Below are positions 7,794 to 16,755 of a DNA stretch of 64,000 nt, piece after piece. The first letter of the stretch is position 1. Each line of letters starts with the position of its first letter. The stretch comes from Opitutaceae bacterium. Lineage in GTDB: Bacteria; Verrucomicrobiota; Verrucomicrobiia; Opitutales; Opitutaceae. Position numbers and translations under genes: made by a program. The notes below the pieces were generated by a model that had not been told where the DNA came from, did not search any database, and saw only the letters and a list, made by a program, of their open reading frames with translations. The DNA is taken from positions 1 through 64,000 of the forward strand of contig JAHCAZ010000010.1 in assembly GCA_019634615.1 (NCBI GenBank). The letters run 5' to 3'.

Positions 7794-9017
7794 ATGATCC
7801 GCATCAACGAGAACTACACCAAGCTCAAGGCCTCGTACCTCTTCAGCGACATCGCCAAGCGCGTCAGCGCCTACACCGCCGCGAACCCCGCGAAGCCCGT
7901 GATCCGCCTGGGCATCGGCGACGTGACCGAGCCGCTGCCACCCGTGTGCCTCGAGGCCTTCCACGCCGGCGTGAGCGAGCTCGGCGACCGCGCGACCTTC
8001 AGGGGCTACGGCCCCGAGCAGGGCTACGCGTTCCTCCGCGAGGCGATCGCGCAGCACGACTACGCCGCCCGCGGGTGCAAAATCGACGCCGACGAGATCT
8101 TCGTCTCCGACGGCTCGAAGTGCGACTGCGGCAACATCCAGGAGATCTTCGGTGCCGACATCCGCCTGGCGATCCCCGACCCCGTCTATCCCGTCTACGT
8201 CGACACCAACGTCATGGCCGGCCGCACCGGCGCGAACGTGAACGGCCGCTACGAAGGCGTGACCTACCTCGAGAGCACCCCGGCCAACGGCTACGTGCCC
8301 GCGATCCCGACGGTCGCGACCGACCTGATCTATCTCTGCTTCCCCAACAACCCGACCGGCGCCGTCGCCACCAGGGCCCAGCTCGCCGCGTGGGTTGCCT
8401 ACGCCAAGCAGCACCAGGCCATCATCCTGTTCGACTCCGCCTACGAGGCCTACATCCGCGACCCGCAGATCCCCCACTCCATCTACGAGATCGAGGGCGC
8501 CCGCGACGTCGCCATGGAGTTCCGCAGCTATTCGAAGACCGCGGGTTTCACCGGCACGCGCTGCGCCTACCTCGTCGTGCCGAAGTCGCTCCAGGCCTTC
8601 GACGCCGCCGGCAAGGCCCACTCGCTGCACGCGCTCTGGAACCGCCGCCACACGACGAAGTTCAACGGTGTCTCCTATCCCGTGCAGAAGGCCGCGGCCG
8701 CGATCTACACCGACACCGGCAAGCAGCAGGTGAAGGCGATGACCGACTTCTACCTCGGCAACGCGAAGCTCATCCGTGAGGCCATGGCCAGGCTCGGGCT
8801 CCCGTGCGTCGGCGGCGACAACGCCCCGTACATCTGGGTCAACACCGGCCGCGACTCGTGGGAGTTCTTCGATCTCCTGTTGAACAACGCGCAGGTCGTC
8901 TGCACCCCCGGCGCCGGCTTCGGCAAGTGCGGCGAGGGCCACGTGCGCATCAGCGCGTTCAACTCCCGCGCCAACGTCGAGCAGGCCCTCGAGCGGATCG
9001 CCCAGGCGCTGAAGTAA
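7794..9017 (+). CDS. dapL: LL-diaminopimelate aminotransferase
   Basis: 407 residues. A class I/II PLP aminotransferase that converts tetrahydrodipicolinate directly to LL-diaminopimelate with glutamate, for lysine and peptidoglycan synthesis. This shortcut occurs in Verrucomicrobiota, Chlamydiota, cyanobacteria and plants. Characteristic segments are [20 protein letters not shown] at the start, [41 protein letters not shown] and the PLP-lysine motif [12 protein letters not shown]. The ATG at 7794 gives the conserved N-terminus. It has its own 89-base divergent intergenic region with panC and ends 15 bases before a convergent gene. Confidence 0.95.
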   Translation: MIRINENYTKLKASYLFSDIAKRVSAYTAANPAKPVIRLGIGDVTEPLPPVCLEAFHAGVSELGDRATFRGYGPEQGYAFLREAIAQHDYAARGCKIDADEIFVSDGSKCDCGNIQEIFGADIRLAIPDPVYPVYVDTNVMAGRTGANVNGRYEGVTYLESTPANGYVPAIPTVATDLIYLCFPNNPTGAVATRAQLAAWVAYAKQHQAIILFDSAYEAYIRDPQIPHSIYEIEGARDVAMEFRSYSKTAGFTGTRCAYLVVPKSLQAFDAAGKAHSLHALWNRRHTTKFNGVSYPVQKAAAAIYTDTGKQQVKAMTDFYLGNAKLIREAMARLGLPCVGGDNAPYIWVNTGRDSWEFFDLLLNNAQVVCTPGAGFGKCGEGHVRISAFNSRANVEQALERIAQALK

Positions 9018-9018
9018 A

Positions 9019-9042
9019 CCGGCGACCGCCGGCTATTTCTTC
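9019..9042. terminator. Short bidirectional hairpin between convergent genes
   Basis: The 15-base gap between dapL and the convergent lipoprotein gene holds a 5-bp hairpin (ccggc at 9019-9023, gccgg at 9028-9032, 4-base loop) followed by ctatttcttc. The stem is short and the T-run is interrupted, so termination strength is doubtful. Confidence 0.3.
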
Positions 9043-9671
9043 TCCGGCAGCGCCGCGACGATCTCCTCGCACATCGCGGCGACGCCGGCGCTGAGCGCGC
9101 GGGCGAGCGCGGCGTAATCCTGGCCGTCCCACTCCACGTCGGGCGCCTGGAAGACCTTGCGCAGCACGACCTGCGGGTTGTCGCCGCTGGTGGTGACCTC
9201 CACGGTCGCGGCGAACCGCGCCACGGTCTGGCCGCCTGTCGCGCCCTCGCAGCGGATGAGGTTGAGCGCCACGTCGTAGTCACGCTCCTGGTCGAAGGAC
9301 AGGGGCGCCAGGTACACGCGGCCGATGCAGGGCGCGGCCAGGAGGCGGGCCTGCACGATGCGGGCAACCCCGGTCTCGAGCGGCTCGGCCCAGCGGATGT
9401 AGTCGTCGTAGATCACCTCATGGGTGCCGCGGCGGACCGCGATCGTCGGCTTGCGCAGGTAAGGCGCGATGTCGACCGCCTTGAGGCCGACCTTGAGCGT
9501 GCCGCCGAAGTTGCGCACGCCCTCGTCGTTCAGGCTCGGGCCGGTCAGGACGAAATAACGCGTCGGATCGGCGGGCGGCGCCGGCAGGACCGAGCAGCCA
9601 GCGAGGCCGAGGCCGGCCAGCGCGAGGATACCGAGGACAAAACGCAGGGAAAGGGAACGTTGGGCGTTCAT
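9033..9671 (-). CDS. ABC-transport auxiliary lipoprotein (PqiC-like), Mla-type locus
   Basis: 212 residues, with a signal peptide ending in a lipobox (LGLAGC, Cys at about residue 25). It matches the ABC_trans_aux/PqiC family of outer-membrane-facing lipoproteins encoded with MCE systems (YFVLTGP near the start; PLSFDQERDYDVALNL; alternating strands and a final helix). In such systems the lipoprotein helps move phospholipids between the membranes. It is the last of four same-strand genes (permease, ATPase, MCE protein, lipoprotein), 13 bases after the MCE gene. The start at 9671 gives the signal peptide directly. Confidence 0.82.
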   Translation of the reverse strand: MNAQRSLSLRFVLGILALAGLGLAGCSVLPAPPADPTRYFVLTGPSLNDEGVRNFGGTLKVGLKAVDIAPYLRKPTIAVRRGTHEVIYDDYIRWAEPLETGVARIVQARLLAAPCIGRVYLAPLSFDQERDYDVALNLIRCEGATGGQTVARFAATVEVTTSGDNPQVVLRKVFQAPDVEWDGQDYAALARALSAGVAAMCEEIVAALPEKK

Positions 9672-9684
9672 GGCGCGGGAGGGT

Positions 9685-10695
9685 TCAGGGCAGTTTCTCA
9701 GGTCGCGGGCGGCCGGCGAGGAGCGCCTGCGGGTTGCGTTCGAGGAAATCGGCCAGGCGCTGCACGGCATCCGCCGCCTCGGCCAGGCGCGTGAAAGCCT
9801 GGTTGGCCCCCTCGCCGAGGTTCTGCTGGGCGTTGATGAAGCGGCGCAGCGTGACCGCGGTGCTGTTGAAGGCGGCGAGGGCCTGCTGGGCCTCGGCCAG
9901 CGTGGCGCCGAGTTTCTCGCCGGCGGGATCGATCTGGCCGTCGAGCCGGGCGAGGACGCCGCGCAGGTCGGTGACCGCGCCGTTCATGTTGGTGAGCGTG
10001 GCCTTGAGCTCGGGCGAGGTGGCGAAGGCGTTGACCGACTCGGCGGCCCGCGTCCACTGCGCGATGAGCTCCTTCACGTCGAGGGTGTTCACCTGGCGGC
10101 GCGTGTCGGCGAGCAGCAGTTTCAGCTCCTTCGAGATCCCGACGAAGTCCACCTTGCGCACGCCGGCGAGGATCTCGGTGAGGCTGGCCTGGAACTCCGA
10201 GATCGCCGAGGGCACCGCGGGGACCACGGCGTAGCGCGGGTCGGCCACGCCGGGCTTCTGCGGGTACTCCTTCGGGTCGAGAAAATCGAGTTCCACGTAC
10301 AGGAGGCCGGTGGCCAGGCCGATGACGCCCAGCTGGGCCCGCAGGCCCTCGTCGATGAGGTGCTGCACCGCCTCGCGGTTGGCGACGTTGATCGCGACGC
10401 CCTGGTTGTCGGCCACGAGGCTGCGGTTGAACTCGCAGATCACGCGGACGACCGACTGCTGCGACTTCTCGTCGAAGCGCACGTTGAGGTCCACCACCCG
10501 CCCGACGCGCACGCCGCGGAGCTTGACGGGCGAGCCGAGGTCGAGGCCGTGGATGGACTCGTCGAAGTAGACGATGAAGCGCTGCGGCTTCGAGAAGAGG
10601 TTGATGCTGCCGAAGGACAGCAGGGCGATGATGCCCAGCGCAAACGCGCCGATCACGAAGGCGCCGACGACGGCGGGACTGACCTTGGTTTTCAT
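9685..10695 (-). CDS. mlaD: MlaD-type MCE substrate-binding protein
   Basis: 336 residues. One N-terminal transmembrane helix (about 8-30, VGAFVIGAFALGIIALLSFG) anchors it in the inner membrane. The MCE domain follows at about 35-130 (RFIVYFDESIHGLDLGSPVKLRGVRVGRV and ATGLLYVELDF), then a long helical, partly coiled region to the C-terminus, longer than in E. coli MlaD. MCE proteins form hexameric rings that carry lipids from the MlaFE-type ABC complex. Its neighbours supply permease, ATPase and lipoprotein, completing the set. Confidence 0.9.
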   Translation of the reverse strand: MKTKVSPAVVGAFVIGAFALGIIALLSFGSINLFSKPQRFIVYFDESIHGLDLGSPVKLRGVRVGRVVDLNVRFDEKSQQSVVRVICEFNRSLVADNQGVAINVANREAVQHLIDEGLRAQLGVIGLATGLLYVELDFLDPKEYPQKPGVADPRYAVVPAVPSAISEFQASLTEILAGVRKVDFVGISKELKLLLADTRRQVNTLDVKELIAQWTRAAESVNAFATSPELKATLTNMNGAVTDLRGVLARLDGQIDPAGEKLGATLAEAQQALAAFNSTAVTLRRFINAQQNLGEGANQAFTRLAEAADAVQRLADFLERNPQALLAGRPRPEKLP

Positions 10696-10786
10696 GCTCG
10701 GATGGGTGTTGGCGGGGTGGCGGGCCGGGGCGGGCACGTCAGCCCCAATGGATTCTGCGCTTCGCCGGCGATGACAAAGCTATAAT

Positions 10787-11563
10787 TCATGCGGCACCTC
10801 CCGGCCGGTCGCCGCGGTAGAGGAACTCGGTCACCCGGGGGTCGCGGCTCCGCTCCGCCAGCTCCCGCGGCTTGCCCTCGGCGATGATGCCCTTCTGGGA
10901 CTTGTCGAGCATGATGACGCGGTCGGCGATGCTGAAGATCGAGGCGAGCTCGTGCGAGACCACGACCAGCGTGGTGCCGAACATCTCGCGGATCTCGAGG
11001 ACAAGGTCGTCGAGCTTCCGCGAGGTGATGGGGTCGAGGCCGGCCGAGGGCTCGTCGAGGAAGACGATGGCGGGATCGAGCGCGAGCGCCCGCGCCAGGC
11101 CGGCGCGCTTCTTCATGCCGCCGCTGATCTCGGCCGGGTAGTAGTCCTCGAAGCCGGTGAGCCCCACCTGCGCGAGCTTGAGCGTGGCGATCTCCTCGAT
11201 CTCACGCTGCCTCAGGTCAGTGTATTCCTCGAGCGGGAGGGCGACGTTCTCGCGCAGCGTGAGCGAACTCCACAGGGCGGCGCTCTGGTAAAGGACGCCG
11301 AAGGTCTTGAGCAGCCCGCGGCGCGTGGCCGCGTCGGCATGGTTGAAGGGCGCCCCGAAGAATCGCACCTCCCCGGCCGTGGGCAGGTGGATGCCGATCA
11401 GGTGGCGCAGGAGGGTGCTCTTGCCGCAGCCCGAGCCGCCGATGATGAAGAAGATCTCCCCCGGGGGCACGGTGAAGCTCACGTCGCGCAGGACGACGTT
11501 GCCGCCGTAGCCGCAGGTGACGGCTTCGACCTCGATGGCGTGGGTGGAGGGGACGGTGCTCAT
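10787..11563 (-). CDS. mlaF: MlaF-type ABC ATPase
   Basis: 258 residues, a complete ABC ATPase. Walker A is IGGSGCGKSTLLRH at about residue 41, the signature is ISGGMKKRAGLARAL, Walker B is VFLDEPSAGLDPITS, and the H-loop is VVVSHEL. The ISGGM signature and the SAGLDP D-loop are typical of MlaF/Ttg2A ATPases that drive MCE-dependent lipid transport. It starts 6 bases after the permease gene. Confidence 0.93.
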   Translation of the reverse strand: MSTVPSTHAIEVEAVTCGYGGNVVLRDVSFTVPPGEIFFIIGGSGCGKSTLLRHLIGIHLPTAGEVRFFGAPFNHADAATRRGLLKTFGVLYQSAALWSSLTLRENVALPLEEYTDLRQREIEEIATLKLAQVGLTGFEDYYPAEISGGMKKRAGLARALALDPAIVFLDEPSAGLDPITSRKLDDLVLEIREMFGTTLVVVSHELASIFSIADRVIMLDKSQKGIIAEGKPRELAERSRDPRVTEFLYRGDRPGGAA

Positions 11564-11569
11564 CGCGGG

Positions 11570-12697
11570 TCAGATGCCGAGGATGTCGAAGATCACCGCG
11601 TAAATGGCATCCGCCACGATGATGAAGAGGATGGCGGTCACGACCGCCGAGGTGGCCGCCCGGCCGACGCCGGCGGCGCTGCGTTCCGCCTGCAGGCCGC
11701 GGAGACACCCGGCGAGGCCCACGATCGCGCCGAAGGTCGCGGCCTTGATCAGGCCGGAGAGGATGTCGGAGAGGTCGACGATCGTCAGCATCTCGACCCA
11801 GAAGGCGGTCGGCGAGATCTCCAGCACCATCGCCGCCACGGTCATGCCGCCCGCGATGCCGAGGCAGTTGGCATACAGGGACAGAAGCGGCATCATCACC
11901 CCGAGCGCGAGCAGGCGCGGGGCGACGAGGAAATCCACGGGCGAGATGCCGAGGGTCTCGAGGGCGTCGATCTCCTCGTTCGCCTTCATGTTGCCGAGGT
12001 GGGCCGCGAAGGCCGCGCCGGTGCGGCCGGCGAGGACGATGCCGGTCATGAGGGCGCCCATCTCGCGCACCATCGAGAGGCCGACCAGGTCGGCGACGTA
12101 GATGTCGCCGCCGTACTGGCGCAACACGAGGGCGCCGGTGTAGGCGAGCGTGAGCCCGACCAGGAAGCTGATGAGGCTCACGATGGGCAGCGCCATGGCG
12201 CCGCATTGCTGCATCTCGTGCACGCAGTCCTTCCACCGGAACTTGTGCGGCAGCTTGGCGAGCTTGAGCGCGCTGTAGGTGCACTCGCCGACGAAGTGCG
12301 AGATGTCGCTGCCCTTTTTCCAGACCTCCATCGTCGCATGCCCGACCGCGGTGATGAAATTCTCGGAGCGGTCGAACGGCACGCTCGTCTCGTGCGAGCG
12401 CGAAAGCTGCGCGAGCAGGGCCTGCAGCTTCGCGGGCAGGGCCTCGGTGTCGAGGTAGGCGCCGGTCATCCGGGTCCACTGGCGCACCTCGAACAGGAAC
12501 AGGAGGAGGGAGCTGTCCCACTTTTCCACCTGGTCGACGGTGACCTTCACCCAGCGCGGCGTGCGCCCGGCGAGGACGTCCGCCCAATGCGGCCGCGCCT
12601 CGGTGATGCGCCACCGGCCGGCCAGCGCCACCTCCAGGACGTCACCGACCAGCGCGGCCGTGACGGTGGCGGAATTAGCGGCGGGTGCGGCGCACAT
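11570..12697 (-). CDS. mlaE: MlaE-type permease with N-terminal STAS domain
   Basis: 375 residues. The C-terminal two-thirds is an MlaE permease (MALPIVSLISFLVGLTLAYTGA, QYGGDIYVADLVGLSMVREMG, NEEIDALETLGISPVDFLVAPR), with about five hydrophobic segments. The first 110 or so residues (VEKWDSSLLLFLFEV) look like a STAS domain, equivalent to a fused MlaB. The fusion explains the absence of a separate mlaB gene. The start at 12697 precedes the STAS-like strand; nearer the gene start the region is Ala-rich. It is the first gene of the Mla-type operon, divergent from the HAD phosphatase. Confidence 0.9.
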   Translation of the reverse strand: MCAAPAANSATVTAALVGDVLEVALAGRWRITEARPHWADVLAGRTPRWVKVTVDQVEKWDSSLLLFLFEVRQWTRMTGAYLDTEALPAKLQALLAQLSRSHETSVPFDRSENFITAVGHATMEVWKKGSDISHFVGECTYSALKLAKLPHKFRWKDCVHEMQQCGAMALPIVSLISFLVGLTLAYTGALVLRQYGGDIYVADLVGLSMVREMGALMTGIVLAGRTGAAFAAHLGNMKANEEIDALETLGISPVDFLVAPRLLALGVMMPLLSLYANCLGIAGGMTVAAMVLEISPTAFWVEMLTIVDLSDILSGLIKAATFGAIVGLAGCLRGLQAERSAAGVGRAATSAVVTAILFIIVADAIYAVIFDILGI

Positions 12698-12785
12698 CAG
12701 GCTCGGTTGTAATGGGCCGGCCCCAAAGCAAAACCTCAAAATTGACGTGTTTTCGCCCCCCGGCGCCGGCATGGTGGGCGGCCGC

Positions 12786-13433
12786 ATGCCCTTTCGCACC
12801 GTAATGCTGGACCTCGACGGCACCCTCGTGGATGCGTTCACGACGATCCACCGGGCCTACACGCACACCCTGCCCCAGTTCGGCCGGCCCGCGCCGACGA
12901 TCGCGCAGGTGCGGCGGGCGGTCGGCGGCGGGCTGGCCAACGCCATGAGCCACTTTCTCCCGCCGGAGCTGATCCCGGCGGCCATGCAGGTGCATCTCGC
13001 GTACTCGCTGCAGATCCTGCTCGAGGACGTGAAGCTCATGCCCGGCGGACTGGAACTCGTGCAGGCCCTGCACGCGCGCGGCGTGAAGCTGGCCGTCTTC
13101 ACGAACAAGCACGGCGAATCGTCGCGCAAGGTCTGCGCCCACCTCGGCGTCACGCCCTACCTGTCGGGCAACTTCGCGGCCGGGGACACCCCGTGGTTCA
13201 AGCCGCAGCCGGAATTCGCCGCGCATGCGCTCCGGGAACTCGGCGCGACCCCAGCGGATACACTGCTGATCGGCGACTCGCCGTTCGACGTGCAGGCGGC
13301 GCACAACGGCGGCTTCGCGTGCTGGTGCGTGACGACCGGGACGCACGACGCGGCGGAGCTGCGCGCCGCGGGCGCGGAAAAGGTTTATCCGGATCTCCCG
13401 ACGCTGGGACGGGATCTGCTGGCCTCGGTGTAG
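12786..13433 (+). CDS. HAD-family phosphatase (phosphoglycolate-phosphatase-like)
   Basis: 215 residues. HAD motif I is MLDLDGTLVD at about residue 7, motif II is FTNKHGES, motif III lysine lies in WFKPQPEFA and motif IV is IGDSPFDVQAA. The helical cap between motifs I and II is of Gph type. The natural substrate cannot be assigned; removal of 2-phosphoglycolate or another small phosphate ester is likely. An ATG 15 bases upstream (12771) is equally possible. It is divergent from mlaE and convergent with the dioxygenase gene. Confidence 0.85.
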   Translation: MPFRTVMLDLDGTLVDAFTTIHRAYTHTLPQFGRPAPTIAQVRRAVGGGLANAMSHFLPPELIPAAMQVHLAYSLQILLEDVKLMPGGLELVQALHARGVKLAVFTNKHGESSRKVCAHLGVTPYLSGNFAAGDTPWFKPQPEFAAHALRELGATPADTLLIGDSPFDVQAAHNGGFACWCVTTGTHDAAELRAAGAEKVYPDLPTLGRDLLASV

Positions 13434-13443
13434 GGCCGCAGCC

Positions 13444-14136
13444 TCACGCCGCGGGTACCAGCACCTTGCGCGCCGGGAAATCCAGGTCGAACGGCTCGTC
13501 GGCCGCCGGCGCATGGTAGGTGCTGATGATCGCGTACCGGTCCTTGCCGGCCGTGTTGGCGGTGGAGCCGTGCACGAGGCGGTCGGAGAAAACGATGGCG
13601 GTGCCGCGCTTGATCGCGCAGGTGACGACGTCGCCCTCCTTCCACCCGCCGCCGTCGATCTCGTATTGGAAGTCTCCGCTGGGCAGACCCATCTTCACCA
13701 TGCGCCAATCGCGCTTGTGGCTGCCGGGAACGACCGTGAGCGTGCCGTTGGCGGCGGTGGCGTCGTCGAGCGGAATCCAGACCGAGAGCTTCGGCCGCGT
13801 GTTGCGCCAGTAGAAACAGTCGATGTGCCAGGGCGTCGGGAAGGTCTTGTCGGGCGCCTTGTAGACGATCTTGTCGCTCAGGAACATCACGCCCTGCGGC
13901 ATGACCGCCTTGAGCACGCCGACGACCCGCGGATCCTCGGCCAGGGCGCGGAAGGTCGGGTTCACCACGGCGACGTGCACGTAGACCGAGGAGCCGGGCT
14001 GGGCGTGGTGATCGAGGACGCCGCGGGCCTCGGTCTTGAGCTTGTCGCATTCCTCGGCACTGAGGAGATCGGGAATGACGACGAAACCGTCGCGTTCGTA
14101 CTGGGCGGACAACTGGGCGGGTGCGGGAACTTTCAT
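13444..14136 (-). CDS. PhyH-family Fe(II)/2-oxoglutarate dioxygenase
   Basis: 230 residues with the phytanoyl-CoA dioxygenase fold. It starts YERDGFVVIPDLLSAEECDK; the iron ligands are the HxD of TPWHIDCFYW and a distal His in SDRLVHGST, and 2-oxoglutarate probably binds the Arg of KDRYAIIS. PhyH enzymes hydroxylate small molecules or lipids; the substrate here is unknown. It is divergent from an AraC regulator with only 79 bases between start codons, and a sodium symporter follows that regulator. This suggests the three serve uptake and oxidation of one compound. Confidence 0.82.
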   Translation of the reverse strand: MKVPAPAQLSAQYERDGFVVIPDLLSAEECDKLKTEARGVLDHHAQPGSSVYVHVAVVNPTFRALAEDPRVVGVLKAVMPQGVMFLSDKIVYKAPDKTFPTPWHIDCFYWRNTRPKLSVWIPLDDATAANGTLTVVPGSHKRDWRMVKMGLPSGDFQYEIDGGGWKEGDVVTCAIKRGTAIVFSDRLVHGSTANTAGKDRYAIISTYHAPAADEPFDLDFPARKVLVPAA

Positions 14137-14215
14137 AGGTGGGGTGACGCAATCTAGCAGGCGGGCCCCCGTTTCGTCTTTAGCAGCGGCCGGGGATTGT
14201 TTAGCAGAAATCTCC

Positions 14216-15001
14216 ATGCCTATCCCCGTCCCGGTCGGCCCCTCCCCGGTCGAGAGCATCCGCCTCGTCGAGCGCTTCACACGCCCGGAGCGCGGCTACG
14301 CGTTCACGGCCACGTCGCTCCCCGGGCACCTGATCCACCTCGTGGTCTCGGGCGAGGTGGAGCAGACGTGCAACGGCCGGCGCCAGCGCCTCGGGCCGGG
14401 CACGGCGGTGTGGTACCACGAGGACGAATGGGTGGAGGGCCGGGTGCTCGAGGCGCCGTGGGTTTATTATTCCGTCAATTTCGCCGCCCCGACGCTGCAC
14501 CCGCCGGACTTCGCCCAGCGCCTCCTGCCGGGCCGGTCGGCCCTGGCCCGCTCGTTCGCCGCGCTCCACGCCGCCTGGCGGCAGCCGCCCTCCTGGGCGC
14601 GCGACTGCCGGTGCCAGTCGCACCTGCTCGCGCTGATCGCCGGCCTGGAGGCTCACGAGGCCAACCGGCCGCCCGCCTCGCCGGTGGGCAAGCTGTGGTG
14701 GGACGTGGAGGCGTGGGCGCGGCAGCAGATCGAGCGCACGGTCACCCTCGACGATCTCTGCCGCCAATCGGGCCGCAGTCCCAACACCCTCGCCCGCGCC
14801 TGCCGCGAGGCGGTGGGCCTGGCGCCGATGAAACGGCTCAAGCAGATCCGGCTGAGCCTCGCCCGCGGCCTGGTCCTGTACTCCGACCTCAACATGACCG
14901 AGATCGCGCTCCGCGTCGGCTACGCCCGCGTGCACGAGTTCTCCCGCGATTACCGCAAGGCCTACGGTCACCCGCCGACCACCGAGCGCGGGGCGCGGTG
15001 A
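14216..15001 (+). CDS. AraC-family transcriptional regulator
   Basis: 261 residues. An N-terminal cupin-like sensor (HLIHLVVSGEVEQTCNG ... GPGTAVWYHEDEWVEG) is followed by a C-terminal AraC-type double helix-turn-helix (VTLDDLCRQSGRSPNTLARAC and MTEIALRVGYARVHEFSRDYRKAYG). It probably senses a small effector and controls the divergent PhyH dioxygenase and/or the symporter 94 bases downstream. The start at 14216 follows from the domain boundary; no clear Shine-Dalgarno is visible. Confidence 0.88.
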   Translation: MPIPVPVGPSPVESIRLVERFTRPERGYAFTATSLPGHLIHLVVSGEVEQTCNGRRQRLGPGTAVWYHEDEWVEGRVLEAPWVYYSVNFAAPTLHPPDFAQRLLPGRSALARSFAALHAAWRQPPSWARDCRCQSHLLALIAGLEAHEANRPPASPVGKLWWDVEAWARQQIERTVTLDDLCRQSGRSPNTLARACREAVGLAPMKRLKQIRLSLARGLVLYSDLNMTEIALRVGYARVHEFSRDYRKAYGHPPTTERGAR

Positions 15002-15095
15002 GCGGGACGATCCCCGGCGAATATTCGCCCAGAATCCGCTTTATTCGCCGCCGCGTTCCGCCAGCCTCGGCGCTCACGCCCGCCCTCCCCCGTCC

Positions 15096-16574
15096 ATGTC
15101 CCTCACCCCGCTCGACTGGCTGATCATTGTGCTCTACCTCGCCGGCTGCATGGTCGCCGGCCTCTGGATGCGGCGCTACGTGCGCGGCGTGGAGGAGTTC
15201 GCGGTGGCTGGCCGCGAGATGGACGTGAACCTCGGCATCGCCTCGCTGGCCGCGACCGAGCTGGGCCTGGTGACGATCATGTACACGGCGCAGCTTGGCT
15301 TTGAAAAGGGCCTGGCGGGCGCGTCGGTCGGCGTGATCATGGCTTTCGCGTTCTGGTTCGTCGGCCGCACCGGGTTCATCATCGGCCCGCTGCGCACCGC
15401 GGGGGTGATGACGATCCCGGAGCTCTTCGAGAAGCGGTTCAACGTCCGCGTCCGCTGGCTCGCCGGTCTCTTCGTCGTCCTCGGCGGCCTGCTCAACATG
15501 GGCATCTTCCTGCGGCTCGGCGGCGAGTTTCTGGTCTGGGCGACCGGCATGCCACCGTCCTGGCTCGAGTGGGTGATGACCATTTTGCTCGGCCTCGTGC
15601 TCCTCTACACGGCGCTGGGCGGCATGCTGTCCGTGCTGGTCACGGATTACCTCCAGTTTCTCGTGATGGGCATCGGCATCGTCATCACCTCGGTGCTCGT
15701 CCTCGTGAACGTCGGCGGTCTCGACCTGATCGCCTCCCTGCAGGCCGCGTGGCAGGGCCAGGCAGGGATGAAGCTGAACGCCCACCCGTTCAATCCGTTC
15801 CATGAATCGAGCCTCGGCACGGGCTACCTGCTGTGGATGGTGCTCTGCCAGCTGGCAGCGGCCACCACCTGGCAGACGGTCATCAGCCGCGTGCTGGCGG
15901 CCAAGGATGCCGCGACGGCCAAGGCGATGTATCGGCGGACGTCCTTCTATTTCGTGGGCCGCTTCCTCCTGCCCGGCCTCTGGGGCGCGGCCGCGTTCGT
16001 CTACTTCGCCCAGCAGGGCGGCCTGCCCGAGGGCACCACGTCGCTCACGGCGATGCCCCAGTACCTCGGCGCGCTGCTCCCCGTCGGGATCATCGGCATC
16101 GTGATCGCCGCGATGCTCGCCGCCGAGATGTCCACCGACAGCGGCTACATGCTCACCTGGGCCACGGTGATCTACAACGACCTCATCTCGCCGTGCCTGA
16201 AGCGCCCCCTCTCGCCTTCGGGCCGGCTGCTCCTCACGCGGCTGCTGGTGCTCGGCATCGGCGTGTTCCTGCTCTTCTACGGCCTGTGGTACGAGATGCC
16301 GGGCAACGCCTGGGACTACCTGGCCGTCACGGGCAACATCTACCTCGCGAGCGTGTTCACCTTGCTCGTCGCCGGCCTGTACTGGAAGCGCGCCACGGCC
16401 CGCGGGGCCTACGCCGCGCTGATCCTGGGCGCCATCGGGCCCATCACGTTCCTCCTGATCGGCAAGCAATACTCGATCCCGCCGGAGGTCGCCGGCGCCG
16501 CGGCCTTCGGCCTCGCCGCGCTCGGCATGATCGCCGGCTCGCTCCTGTCGCCGCGCCCTGCCAACCAAGCCTAA
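15096..16574 (+). CDS. Sodium:solute symporter (SSS family)
   Basis: 492 residues with about 13 hydrophobic segments. SSS landmarks include the first helix WLIIVLYLAGCMVAGLWMRR, the motif EEFAVAGREMDVNLGIASLAA, and the TALGGMLSVLVTDYLQFLVM segment that in this family contributes to the sodium site. The transported solute is not evident; related proteins carry sugars, sugar acids or carboxylates. It lies downstream of an AraC regulator and is followed 8 bases later by a tiny membrane protein. Confidence 0.9.
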   Translation: MSLTPLDWLIIVLYLAGCMVAGLWMRRYVRGVEEFAVAGREMDVNLGIASLAATELGLVTIMYTAQLGFEKGLAGASVGVIMAFAFWFVGRTGFIIGPLRTAGVMTIPELFEKRFNVRVRWLAGLFVVLGGLLNMGIFLRLGGEFLVWATGMPPSWLEWVMTILLGLVLLYTALGGMLSVLVTDYLQFLVMGIGIVITSVLVLVNVGGLDLIASLQAAWQGQAGMKLNAHPFNPFHESSLGTGYLLWMVLCQLAAATTWQTVISRVLAAKDAATAKAMYRRTSFYFVGRFLLPGLWGAAAFVYFAQQGGLPEGTTSLTAMPQYLGALLPVGIIGIVIAAMLAAEMSTDSGYMLTWATVIYNDLISPCLKRPLSPSGRLLLTRLLVLGIGVFLLFYGLWYEMPGNAWDYLAVTGNIYLASVFTLLVAGLYWKRATARGAYAALILGAIGPITFLLIGKQYSIPPEVAGAAAFGLAALGMIAGSLLSPRPANQA

Positions 16575-16582
16575 GCCAAACC

Positions 16583-16741
16583 ATGAAAGACCCCTTCATC
16601 CTCTTCTGGGCCGCCCTGATCGTGGGTTCGGTCCTGTGGTACGGCTTCCTGGTCTTCTACGTCGGCATCAAGGCCGGCCGCGACATCATCCAGATGATTG
16701 CCGCGCTGAAACGGGATCACGCCGCCTCCGACCGGCGCTGA
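16583..16741 (+). CDS. 52-residue single-pass membrane protein next to symporter
   Basis: A small gene: ATG at 16583, TGA at 16739-16741. One hydrophobic helix (about residues 5-28, FILFWAALIVGSVLWYGFLVF) is followed by a basic cytoplasmic tail ending LKRDHAASDRR. The 8-base spacing after the symporter gene implies cotranscription and perhaps translational coupling. Small membrane subunits accompany some solute:sodium symporters, so it may be an accessory subunit; that role is inferred from position only. I do not recognise a named family. Confidence 0.7.
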   Translation: MKDPFILFWAALIVGSVLWYGFLVFYVGIKAGRDIIQMIAALKRDHAASDRR

Positions 16742-16755
16742 CTACCCGCCGACCG

